Shown here one piece after another: positions 1 through 6,386 of a stretch of DNA of 8,491 bases. The notes beneath the pieces are model-generated. The model made no database searches. It saw nothing but the letters and a program-made list of their open reading frames with translations, and was not told the DNA's origin. Origin of the DNA: Oscillospiraceae bacterium (GTDB lineage Bacteria > Bacillota > Clostridia > Oscillospirales > Ruminococcaceae); NCBI GenBank assembly GCA_031281115.1, contig JAITFV010000084.1, positions 1 to 8,491 of the forward strand, in the 5' to 3' direction. Position 1 is the stretch's first letter. Each line of letters opens with the position of its first letter. The translations under genes were made by a program, and so were the position numbers.

Positions 1-1
1 A

Positions 2-610
2 ATCACGCTTGCTGAAAACGTGGGACTTGATACTGTAATCGACTCATGGGTGCTTAAAAACGCCTGCCGGTTCTGCAAAAAGATGCAGGAGTATGAACCC
101 GGTTTCGCGGTCAGCGTAAATATAACTCCTTGGGAACTGCGTTCGGGTACTGTGGTTGCGATGGTTACGGAGGCTCTCGATGAATCGGGGCTTGCCGGGA
201 ATTTCCTGTCGCTCGAGATTCCCGAGCGCGCCTTCTCCGACCGGCAGGACGGTGTTCTGCCGACACTCAAAAAGCTGCGCGGGTTGGGCGTACGGCTTAT
301 AATCGACAGCTTCGGCTCGGATTACGGCGGATTGCGCCTGCTTAAACACTCGCTCATGGATATGGTGAAGATGGACTTCAGCCTGTTCACGAACATCTTT
401 GATGAGTTCGATGAGATTTGGGTCGGCGCGGCGGCGAAGCTCGCTTCAATTTTGAAAAACGGGATTTGCGTTAAGCGCGTTGAGGATGCGGAGCAGCTTA
501 AACAAGCGGAGAAATTCGGTGTAAAATACGCGCAGGGGTATCTGTTCGCGAAACCCGAAACAGCTGAAGAGATTGTAAAGAAAGTGCAGAAAAACTTAAA
601 GATAAAATAA
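2..610 (+). CDS. EAL-domain protein, C-terminal part (5' end outside window), probably catalytically degenerate
   Basis: The frame is open to the window edge. The residues before the GTG at 20 (ITLAEN) continue the family motif 'FIPLAEE.GL', so that GTG is internal and the gene starts upstream. About 202 codons are seen, covering most of an EAL (c-di-GMP phosphodiesterase) domain. The EAL motif itself lies outside. Counting from the GTG as residue 1, the family landmarks are SVN (Asn34), EIPE (Glu66, Glu69), DSFGSD (Asp96), KMD (Lys117, Asp119) and QGYLF (Gln172). Two residues needed for hydrolysis are changed. The DDFG pair is DS (Ser97), and the first Glu of AEGVE is Lys152 (VKRVE). From family knowledge, loss of these metal and base ligands usually abolishes phosphodiesterase activity, so a c-di-GMP-binding or purely regulatory role is more likely. 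An upstream GGDEF or sensor domain is possible but not visible. The gene converges with the protease gene and ends in the shared terminator. Confidence 0.9.
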   Translation: MTLAENVGLDTVIDSWVLKNACRFCKKMQEYEPGFAVSVNITPWELRSGTVVAMVTEALDESGLAGNFLSLEIPERAFSDRQDGVLPTLKKLRGLGVRLIIDSFGSDYGGLRLLKHSLMDMVKMDFSLFTNIFDEFDEIWVGAAAKLASILKNGICVKRVEDAEQLKQAEKFGVKYAQGYLFAKPETAEEIVKKVQKNLKIK

Positions 611-640
611 TTAAAACCACCCTTGAGGGTGGTTTTAATT
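609..640. terminator. Bidirectional intrinsic terminator between convergent genes
   Basis: A perfect 15-bp inverted repeat (arms 609-623 and 626-640, core ACCACCCT/AGGGTGGT) is separated by only 2 bases, so the real loop is about 4 nt. A-rich and T-rich flanks give a T tract after the stem on both strands. It starts at the stop codon of the EAL gene and lies 56 bases past the stop of the minus-strand protease gene, so it can end both converging transcripts. Confidence 0.9.
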
Positions 641-661
641 GTTCGTCATTAATTGTTCACT

Positions 662-690
662 GTCAATTGTCAATTGTCAATTGTTAATTG
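662..690. repeat. GTCAATT heptamer tandem repeat
   Basis: There are three exact GTCAATT units (662-668, 669-675, 676-682), then a variant GTTAATT (683-689) and a closing G. The tract is flanked by a near-perfect direct repeat, AATTGTTCGTCA at 637-648 and AATTGTTTCGTCA at 686-698. It lies between the bidirectional terminator and the stop codon of the protease gene (TGA at 698-696), which the right-hand flank overlaps. Heptamer tracts of this kind (CAATTGT-like) are common intergenic repeats in bacterial genomes. No coding function is likely, although read in frame they give the familiar spurious peptide 'IVNCQLLIV'. Confidence 0.75.
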
Positions 691-695
691 TTTCG

Positions 696-1985
696 TCACT
701 CCCACTCAAGCTCCGACTCATTCGCAAGCTCAATACTGATTGTGACCCGCCTTTGATTACCCGCCTCGTTGTAACGGATAACCGTCAGCTCGATTATATC
801 ACCGGGGCGGTTGTTTTTAATCTGCCCTTGCACATCGGCGACATTCGCGACCGGCACACCGCCGATTTCCACAATTATATCGCCCACCGACAAATCGCTG
901 TAAAACGCAGGTGCCATATGGTTAATTCCCCTCACGAATATACCGCTCGTTACGTCAACGCCGTACATCGCCGCGGTAAATTCATTAAGTTCCGCGGGCG
1001 TAATCCCCAGCATCGGACGGGAGCTTACCGCACCGAACAGAATCAAATCGTTTATAATCGGGACGGCTTCGTTAATCGTAATCGCAAGCCCGATGTTGTC
1101 TACATAATTTTCAAAAACCAATTTCTTGTTTACAATACCGATAACGCTGCCGTACATATCGAACAGTGGCCCGCCGGAGTTCCCTGCATTCACCGCCGCA
1201 TCAAACTGAATTGAGCTTAGTTCATAACCGCCGCCGTCAAACTCGCGGTTAAGCCCCGAAACTATGCCGTGTGTCATTGATTTTTCAAGTCCGAGCGGGT
1301 AGCCGATTGGTGAAACGAACGTCCCTACTCTAAGCAAAGAACTGTCACCGATTGGCAGTGCCTTGAATTCCTCATAGCGCGTGATTTTAAGCACGGCGAG
1401 GTCTGTTTTCGCGTCGGCGCCGATAACTTCGGCTTCGTAGCGATGTATTACATTCGGGTTTTCATAATCGTCAACAAGCACAACTATGTTCTCCGCATTT
1501 TCAATTACGTGTTCGTTAGTGAGTACATAGCCGTCTGTGGTAAAAATAAAACCGCTGCCTACAAGCTGATACTCACTTTCAAAAAATCTGCCGCGCCTTG
1601 AGTCAATAACTTCAATCCCCACAACCCCGTCCCGCACGATTTCAAAAAGCTCGGCAGGCGCGAACGGCGTTGTGTTTGCGTTTATAACGAATGTGTCCAC
1701 TGTCGTTAAATATACATTTTCGGCAGGCTCGCGGGTGCTGCGAACATAAGAACCCGAAGCGGGGGGAATCTGCGGGCGAATCAGCGTTTCCGAATCTTTG
1801 GATATTGTATCTGTGAGGTGCGAAGCAAGGAGCGTTCCTCCCGCGCCGCCGCCGATTCCGAGGAGCATAACAAGCAGACATGCCGCAATCGCGATACCTG
1901 TGCGCGGGTTTTTCTTCTTCTTTTTCGGCGATACAGTTTCCGTGCGGTAGTAAAAATCCTGATTGTTTTTTAAAAAATGATTCAT
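696..1985 (-). CDS. Membrane-anchored HtrA/DegP-like trypsin-family serine protease with one PDZ domain
   Basis: The 429-residue protein has a short cytoplasmic N-terminus with a Lys5 run (21-25), one membrane anchor (about 29-55) and a linker to about 110. A chymotrypsin-fold S1C protease domain follows at about 110-318. The triad is His159 (TNEHV), Asp195 (KTDLAVL) and Ser270 (NAGNSGGPL). A C-terminal PDZ domain covers about 322-420, with LGI and the DIIVEIGG core. Length and domain order match Firmicute HtrA-type proteases, with the catalytic part outside the membrane. All catalytic residues are present. The ATG at 1985 is preceded by a strong AGGAGG (1996-2001, 10 nt spacing). It overlaps the stop codon of the scfB maturase gene (ATGA at 1985-1982), so the two are translationally coupled. 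General envelope protein quality control is the family role. The position suggests a possible part in processing or clearing the SCIFF ranthipeptide, which is inference. Sure of the family, unsure of the substrate. Confidence 0.95.
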   Translation of the reverse strand: MNHFLKNNQDFYYRTETVSPKKKKKNPRTGIAIAACLLVMLLGIGGGAGGTLLASHLTDTISKDSETLIRPQIPPASGSYVRSTREPAENVYLTTVDTFVINANTTPFAPAELFEIVRDGVVGIEVIDSRRGRFFESEYQLVGSGFIFTTDGYVLTNEHVIENAENIVVLVDDYENPNVIHRYEAEVIGADAKTDLAVLKITRYEEFKALPIGDSSLLRVGTFVSPIGYPLGLEKSMTHGIVSGLNREFDGGGYELSSIQFDAAVNAGNSGGPLFDMYGSVIGIVNKKLVFENYVDNIGLAITINEAVPIINDLILFGAVSSRPMLGITPAELNEFTAAMYGVDVTSGIFVRGINHMAPAFYSDLSVGDIIVEIGGVPVANVADVQGQIKNNRPGDIIELTVIRYNEAGNQRRVTISIELANESELEWE

Positions 1986-3370
1986 TGATACTCCCCCTCC
2001 TGGCTATAATTGGTTATATAGTTAGTTAAATTTAGATTGGAATCGGTATAAACAGCTAAAGCAATAGCGCACTCGGTTCTCTTTTTGAACCACTCGCAGA
2101 AAACTTCCGACGGTTTGCATGCGTCGCCCTCAAACAGGAAAAACTCGGCGTTGCAGCCGCCGCCGCAGTAGAACCGCGCCCAACACGAGCGGCACTTTTC
2201 TTTTGCATAAATGTGCGTTTTAGAAAAATAACCTTTGATATCCGGACGCGCAATATGCGCCCCTACGTTGTTAATATTCCCCATTTTCCACTTGTCAATA
2301 CCGGCATAACGATGACAAGGGAAAATATTTCCGTCCGGTGCTACGGCGATGTATTCATTGCCCGCACCGCAGCCGCGCAATCTTTTTAAAATACACGGCG
2401 TATTATGTAAATCTATATGAAAATGAAAGAATGTCCAATCATTATTATTTTGCGCAATCTCAAACAATCTGTCATACTCGTTTTTGATTCTCAGCAAATG
2501 CTCCGGTAAAAGCGCGAAAGGCACATCGGGCTTCACCGTCACCGGCTCAATTGAAATGTACTTGAAACCCTCGTTCGCAATCGCAAGCACATCATCAGCG
2601 AAATCTAAATTATAACTTGTGTAAGTCCCGCGGATAAAATAATCCGTGAACCCTTCTTTAGTGCGGGATTCTACAAGTTTCCTGAACTTCGGCAGAACTC
2701 TTTCAAAAACGCCTTTACCGCGCATTCTGTCATTTACTTCTCTGCGCCCGTCAAGCGACAGCACAACATTGCTCATTTCCGCGTTTATAAAGGCGATTTT
2801 CTCGTCATCAAGAAGAACTCCGTTTGTCGTAACGGTAAACTTGAATTGTTTGCCGAGCCTTGCACCCTCTTGCTTAGAATACGAAACAGCTTCCTTAATA
2901 GTTTCCCACGCTAAAAGCGGTTCGCCGCCGAAGAAGTCCATTTCAAGGTGCTCACGGTCTTTTGAGTTTGCGATTAAAAAGTCCACGGCTCTCTTTGCAG
3001 TTTCCACAGACATAATCCCGCGCTCGTCAACAACATCTTCCGCGAAACAATAAGCGCACCGCAAATTGCAATCATGCGAAACATGCAGACACATGGACTT
3101 CAAAGGCGCGTCAACGTTTAAATCGGCGTATTCCTCATAATCATCTCCGCCTTTAAACAGCCCCGCCTCAAGAAGCTCGGCGTACTCCGGCGTATCGGTG
3201 TAATCATCGCTGTCAAGCGCGTTATAAATCTCCTCGTCCACAACATGAACGCCGCCGCTGCAAACATCAAGCAGTATATAATTCCCGCCCTGAAAAAATT
3301 TATGGAAAGGTTTTTGCAGACGGGAGCCCCTGCACGCTTCACCGCCGCTTGCAGCGGATTCTTCTCTCAT
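1982..3370 (-). CDS. scfB: Thioether cross-link-forming SCIFF peptide maturase (radical SAM/SPASM)
   Basis: This 462-residue cytoplasmic radical SAM enzyme installs Cys-derived thioether links in the SCIFF precursor encoded just upstream. The N-terminal region (about 21-90) is like a peptide-recognition (RRE, PqqD-like) domain, with FHKF, YILLDVCSGGVHVVDE. The radical SAM core begins with the [4Fe-4S] motif C101-x3-C105-x2-C108 (CNLRCAYC), followed by the SAM-contacting GGEP at 148-151. The C-terminal SPASM region supplies auxiliary cluster cysteines: Cys334, Cys352 (PDGNIFPCHR), Cys393, Cys396, Cys402, Cys406, Cys418 and Cys425. Length and motif order fit the family (CteB of Clostridium thermocellum is the studied member). 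The ATG at 3370 is chosen because it overlaps the precursor stop codon as TAATG. An in-frame TTG at 3427 would give 19 extra residues, but these run through the precursor gene and do not resemble the family. No good Shine-Dalgarno is seen, so coupling is expected. The stop overlaps the protease start. Confidence 0.96.
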   Translation of the reverse strand: MREESAASGGEACRGSRLQKPFHKFFQGGNYILLDVCSGGVHVVDEEIYNALDSDDYTDTPEYAELLEAGLFKGGDDYEEYADLNVDAPLKSMCLHVSHDCNLRCAYCFAEDVVDERGIMSVETAKRAVDFLIANSKDREHLEMDFFGGEPLLAWETIKEAVSYSKQEGARLGKQFKFTVTTNGVLLDDEKIAFINAEMSNVVLSLDGRREVNDRMRGKGVFERVLPKFRKLVESRTKEGFTDYFIRGTYTSYNLDFADDVLAIANEGFKYISIEPVTVKPDVPFALLPEHLLRIKNEYDRLFEIAQNNNDWTFFHFHIDLHNTPCILKRLRGCGAGNEYIAVAPDGNIFPCHRYAGIDKWKMGNINNVGAHIARPDIKGYFSKTHIYAKEKCRSCWARFYCGGGCNAEFFLFEGDACKPSEVFCEWFKKRTECAIALAVYTDSNLNLTNYITNYSQEGEYQ

Positions 3371-3537
3371 TATATGCGCTTTAAATTTTCGCAGGATTGA
3401 TTCGCGACTGTGCAGGATGTTTTGCAAGCCGACTGGCAGGAAGCGCGGCAGTTTCCGCAGCCGCCTGATTTCACGGACTCGCGGAGGTTATCGCCGCAAA
3501 TAGTTTTGATTCTTGTGTTTTTTTCTGTTGTTTTCAT
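3370..3537 (-). CDS. scfA: SCIFF six-cysteine ranthipeptide precursor
   Basis: This small gene of 55 codons, easily overlooked, encodes the RiPP precursor modified by ScfB. The core reads CGNCRASCQSACKTSC (27-42), then TVANQSCEN. The spacing C27-x2-C30-x3-C34-x3-C38-x3-C42-x6-C49 is the SCIFF signature. The N-terminal 26 residues are the leader. The Thr five residues after the fourth core cysteine (Cys38, Thr43) is kept. To my recollection this pair matches the Cys-Thr thioether mapped in the C. thermocellum homologue CteA. Unusual points are a seventh cysteine in the leader (Cys14), a few extra C-terminal residues (LKRI), and a length of 55 against the usual 45 or so. The start is fixed: an in-frame TAA lies two codons upstream of the ATG, and AAAGGA lies 12 nt before it. 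The stop overlaps the scfB start (TAATG). Confidence 0.96.
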   Translation of the reverse strand: MKTTEKNTRIKTICGDNLRESVKSGGCGNCRASCQSACKTSCTVANQSCENLKRI

Positions 3538-3544
3538 AGTTTAA

Positions 3545-3613
3545 TTAAGTCCTTTCTTCACCAATAAGGAATGAAAACAATTTTTTCCCCGTTTCAATAG
3601 TATTTTGTTTCAA
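3545..3613 (-). CDS. Possible 22-codon leader ORF upstream of scfA
   Basis: A TTG codon at 3613 has a very good Shine-Dalgarno (AAGGAG, 3628-3623, 9 nt spacing) and opens 22 codons ending in TAA at 3547-3545, 7 nt before the scfA ATG. The peptide starts MKQNTIETGK and ends LIGEERT. It has no cysteines and no recognised family. The scfA ribosome binding site lies inside its last codons, so if translated it could couple or tune scfA translation. The RBS is better than that of scfA itself, which is the main reason to list it. The short length and TTG start keep confidence low. Confidence 0.3.
   Translation of the reverse strand: MKQNTIETGKKLFSFLIGEERT
3550..3555 (-). promoter_or_regulatory. Ribosome binding site of scfA
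   Basis: AAAGGA on the minus strand, 12 nt before the scfA ATG. The spacing is longer than ideal. It supports the only in-frame start available for the precursor. Confidence 0.55.
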
Positions 3614-3632
3614 ACTTGTTTTCTCCTTAACG

Positions 3633-3649
3633 GACACGCAATGCGCGTC
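3633..3649 (-). other. Small hairpin in the scfA 5' leader
   Basis: On the minus strand GACGCGC and GCGTGTC pair over 7 bp (one G-T wobble) around an ATT loop. No T tract follows (GTTAAGGAG comes next), so it is not a terminator. It lies shortly after the predicted transcription start and just before the AAGGAG of the possible leader ORF. It may stabilise the mRNA 5' end or affect translation. I recognise no riboswitch class. Confidence 0.4.
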
Positions 3650-3666
3650 TGCATCATAATATCCAA

Positions 3667-3695
3667 AGTATAGCACAAAATTGCGCGTTCGTCAA
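3667..3695 (-). promoter_or_regulatory. Predicted sigma-A promoter of the scfA-scfB-protease operon
   Basis: On the minus strand the -35 box TTGACG (3695-3690) and -10 box TATACT (3672-3667) are separated by 17 bp. A TGC directly before the -10 makes it extended. Both boxes differ from consensus by one base. Transcription would begin near 3660, giving a leader of about 120 nt before scfA. The -35 box overlaps the TGA stop codon (3694-3692) of the response regulator gene. No terminator separates the two genes, so read-through from the upstream operon is also possible. Confidence 0.85.
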
Positions 3696-4300
3696 ATGTT
3701 TTTCCAATAATACACCGCAAGCTGCGTTCTGTCGCGCAGTTCAAGCTTTTCGAGGATTGCTGAAACGGCATTTCGCACCGTCCCTTGCGACAAAAACAGT
3801 TTCGCCGCGATTTCGTTATTGGACAGCCCCGTTGCAACAAGCGACAGAATCTCGTTTTCTCTTGCTGTAAGTCCGGGGAAATTCGGCGCGATACGGGTGT
3901 CACGCCCTACGTTTAGGTTTACACCTTTATCGAACACCAGCGCGCCTTTTTCAACTGCACGAATTCTTTCGACTATGCCATCAGCAGGCGTACTTTTAAG
4001 CAGATAACCCTCCGCACCTGCGTTAATCGCGGAGGAAATGTAACCGTCATCAGTGAACGTTGTGAGCATGATTATTTTAACGTTGGGAAATTCAGCTTTT
4101 ATTTTGCGCGTGGCTTCAACGCCGTCACAGACAGGCATACGTATGTCCATCAGAATTATGTCCGGTTGTTCTTCTCTGCACATTTCAAGCGCGGCAGCAC
4201 CGTTTTCGGCGGTTATCGCTGTCCAGCTTTCTTTAGTTTCAAACAAGATTTTAAGACTGTCACGGATTAAGCCGTCATCGTCAACTATAAGCAGTTTCAT
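3692..4300 (-). CDS. NarL/LuxR-family response regulator
   Basis: The protein has 202 residues. The receiver domain (about 1-118) has the acidic pocket Asp7-Asp8, phospho-acceptor Asp52 (LMDIRMP), Thr80 and Lys102 (YLLKS). A GerE/LuxR helix-turn-helix follows at about 142-198 (LTARENEIL, GLSNNEIAAKLFLSQGTVRN). All phosphorylation residues are present, so it should be a normal DNA-binding transcription activator or repressor. It lies 20 bp after the sensor kinase gene, its evident partner. An AAAGG (4317-4313) sits 12 nt before the ATG. A closer ATG at 4307 is out of frame and stops at once. The likely target is the exporter operon promoter upstream of 8427, as in LnrJK/YfiJK and DesKR-like systems, which is an inference from gene order. 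The adjacent scf promoter is another candidate target. Confidence 0.96.
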   Translation of the reverse strand: MKLLIVDDDGLIRDSLKILFETKESWTAITAENGAAALEMCREEQPDIILMDIRMPVCDGVEATRKIKAEFPNVKIIMLTTFTDDGYISSAINAGAEGYLLKSTPADGIVERIRAVEKGALVFDKGVNLNVGRDTRIAPNFPGLTARENEILSLVATGLSNNEIAAKLFLSQGTVRNAVSAILEKLELRDRTQLAVYYWKNI

Positions 4301-4320
4301 GTTTTCATTAGACCTTTCTA

Positions 4321-5280
4321 CTATAGTCCTTTGGGAATCACACAGGTGATTTTAAAGCCGCTGCCGGTGCTTACTGTCAGCGTGCCGTTCACGGCACGGA
4401 CGCGGTCTTTCATGCCCGTTAATCCCATACCGGTTTTAGGCGGAGAAACGGCACTGCCGGCAGCTCGCCGCCCGTTATCATGAATTATCATTCTTATGAA
4501 TTTTTCATTTCCGTCAATCCGCACAGTTACAAGATTTGCGTCCGAATGCCGCGAAACGTTAGTCAGCGCTTCTTTTAAAATCGCTGTTAACAATTCAAAA
4601 TGTTTAACACTGTCAATATATCCCGAGACTGAAAAATTAATTTCGCAGAACTTAAAAGAACCGCAAAGTTCTTCAAGTGTTGAAATCCCGATTGTTTTCA
4701 CCGGCTTTAAATTATGCACGGTTTCGCGCAGATTTGCCGAAGCGGATTCAAGCCTTGTAATCGTCTGCGCAAGCAGCTCTCCGGCGCGCCTGTCTCCGGA
4801 TTCTTGAAGCTTTGCGGCTGTCTGCAAGGCTATCAGCGCGCCCGTAATCTCGTGCCCTGCGTGGTCGTGAATATCCTGCGCGATTCGGCTGCGTTCATTA
4901 ATTTCGGCGAGGTGCGCGGCGTTTCTGAGTTCAAGCGCGGCGCTTTCCCGCTCTCTTTCAAGTTTCAGCCGCTCCGCTCTGTCCTCAAAATCCCTATGCA
5001 GCAGCTCCTGCTCCCATTCGCGCCATTTCCCCTCAAGCAAGCTTATCAAAGGCAGCCACAAGCCCAGCAACGCAGGAAGCCAAGCCGCCGCAAACCCCAC
5101 GCAAACCGCAATTTCAAGCCGCCCGAGCCATTTATAAGGTTTGAACCTGTACCGAAACGCAGAAAGCGCGGTCAGCAAGAGCACAAACACAACGCCCGAA
5201 AGGGGACTGTCAGTCAGTCCCCATGCGGTTAACAGCATTGCTCCGGTAAATAGCCGCGCGAAAATTGCGTAGGTTTGCAT
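4321..5280 (-). CDS. Sensor histidine kinase, DesK/NarX type (HisKA_3 + HATPase_c)
   Basis: The protein has 319 residues. The N-terminal part (about 5-82) holds three hydrophobic membrane segments and no large extracellular domain, typical of sensors that work inside the membrane or with a transporter. A charged coiled-coil-like linker (about 84-130, Glu/Arg rich) leads to the HisKA_3 box ERSRIAQDIHDHAGHE (129-144), where His138 is the phospho-acceptor. The HATPase_c domain has the N box (EALTNVSRH, Asn241), DNG at 268-270 and GMGLTGMKDRV from 284. All catalytic motifs are present. The ATG overlaps the stop of the upstream permease gene (TAATG at 5282-5278), so kinase and transporter are translated together. 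This suggests that the kinase reports on the transporter or its substrate. The small membrane sensor and ABC-2 neighbours resemble LnrJ (YfiJ) of Bacillus. The inducing signal cannot be read from the sequence. Confidence 0.96.
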   Translation of the reverse strand: MQTYAIFARLFTGAMLLTAWGLTDSPLSGVVFVLLLTALSAFRYRFKPYKWLGRLEIAVCVGFAAAWLPALLGLWLPLISLLEGKWREWEQELLHRDFEDRAERLKLERERESAALELRNAAHLAEINERSRIAQDIHDHAGHEITGALIALQTAAKLQESGDRRAGELLAQTITRLESASANLRETVHNLKPVKTIGISTLEELCGSFKFCEINFSVSGYIDSVKHFELLTAILKEALTNVSRHSDANLVTVRIDGNEKFIRMIIHDNGRRAAGSAVSPPKTGMGLTGMKDRVRAVNGTLTVSTGSGFKITCVIPKGL

Positions 5281-6386
5281 TAATTATCATCATCCATTTT
5301 TTGTACTTTTTTGAAACCGCCAATCAGCAGCGTAACAACTGTAAATCCGAACAGAAACAGCATCGGTATAACAAAACCCTCAAAGGTTATTTCCCTTATA
5401 TTACGCAGTCCCGTGCCGAACCAGTACCCCGGCGTGAACCATGCGACCCTTTGCATGATTTCCGGTACAATTTCAAGAGGCCAGAACAGCCCGCCGAGCA
5501 TTGCAGACAATGTTGCAATCATCGTCATGCTGACCGAAGCGCTGCCCAAGTTTTTCGCAATTGACGTAATCGACAGCACCAAACTTACCGAAAAAAGATT
5601 AAACAGGCTGAGCAGAAGAAACATTAGCAACACATTCGGAATCGCGCCAAGCACCAACCACAATACCGCGAGCGTAAGCAGAACAGTTATTTCCGTGGCG
5701 AGAAAAGCCGCTAACGTGCCTTGCATAAGGAACTTTCTTGACGTGAGCGGTAAAACCCCCACGCGTTCCGGCATACCGAGCCGCTTATCGTCGAGCAGAG
5801 TTTTAATCACAAAATACGCAGTGTAAATCGAAATAAAACCAAACATGGAAATCCATTGTGCGAGAATATCCCAGTTATCGCCGACTGCTGCTGTTCTGAT
5901 TTCCACCTGCGACGCCTCCGCCCAAGTTTGCAAAGCCTCTTCGTCATTGGTTCCGAGAATCATCAGCGCACGGGTGATATTTTCGGTGGTTATTCTCGCG
6001 AGCTCCGATACATCCGTGAGAGTCAGCGAGTAGCTTTCAAGTGTCGTGAACTCTGTGTTTTTATCTAACACATCTGCTTCAAAACCCTCTCTGATTACAA
6101 GAATCCACGGAACGAACTGGTCAATCAGCACTGCGGAAATATCAGCCTCGTCAATCTTATCTATAGTATAACGCAAACCGAGTTGATTTGCAAGTGCATT
6201 TGAAACAGCGGTGTTATCGTTATCAACGATTCCGAAGCGCATGGGAGAAGCGGCGATATTATCCGTGGTATAATCATTCGTGCTTATTGATAACATTCCG
6301 TAGCACAGGAAAGGAAACAGGAGCAAAAACGCCCAATTAAGAGGCTGTTTAAATATACGTTTTAAAGTTGTAAAAAACACTGTCAT
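5280..6386 (-). CDS. ABC-2 type transporter permease (second of pair)
   Basis: The 368-residue integral membrane protein has one N-terminal membrane helix (about 17-33) and a large extracytoplasmic domain (about 35-175). Five more helices follow, at about 177-197, 222-245, 252-275, 284-305 and 337-356. This is the ABC2_membrane_3 layout seen in NatB, LnrM/N and YhgE-like permeases. The FTPGYW stretch (317-322) before the last helix is typical of the family. It should form the membrane channel with the preceding permease and the ATPase. A strong AAGGAGG lies 8 nt before the ATG, which overlaps the stop of the first permease (ATGA at 6386-6383). The substrate is not evident. Export of a lipophilic or peptide antibiotic, or of a self-made peptide, would fit the family. 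Confidence 0.93.
   Translation of the reverse strand: MTVFFTTLKRIFKQPLNWAFLLLFPFLCYGMLSISTNDYTTDNIAASPMRFGIVDNDNTAVSNALANQLGLRYTIDKIDEADISAVLIDQFVPWILVIREGFEADVLDKNTEFTTLESYSLTLTDVSELARITTENITRALMILGTNDEEALQTWAEASQVEIRTAAVGDNWDILAQWISMFGFISIYTAYFVIKTLLDDKRLGMPERVGVLPLTSRKFLMQGTLAAFLATEITVLLTLAVLWLVLGAIPNVLLMFLLLSLFNLFSVSLVLSITSIAKNLGSASVSMTMIATLSAMLGGLFWPLEIVPEIMQRVAWFTPGYWFGTGLRNIREITFEGFVIPMLFLFGFTVVTLLIGGFKKVQKMDDDN

Noticed and set aside
639..1214. Open frame of 191 codons on the plus strand
   Set aside because: It begins in the heptamer repeat and runs antisense through the clear protease gene. The peptide (IVNCQLLIV-type start) is a known artefact of this repeat.
2646..3053. 135-codon plus-strand open frame inside scfB
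   Set aside because: It is antisense to a gene with full family motifs, and its serine/arginine-rich composition is typical of a shadow frame.
3633..3649. Hairpin as a terminator for the response regulator gene
   Set aside because: The stem is short, has a wobble pair, and is followed by GTTAAGGAG rather than a T tract. It lies downstream of a strong promoter.
3610..3657. Short ATG ORF (MMQTRIACPLRRKQV) starting at the predicted transcription start of scfA
   Set aside because: It has no ribosome binding site, would need leaderless translation, and spans the hairpin. It looks like chance.
4714..5232. 172-codon plus-strand open frame inside the sensor kinase gene
   Set aside because: It is antisense to an intact kinase and has no recognisable domain or ribosome site.
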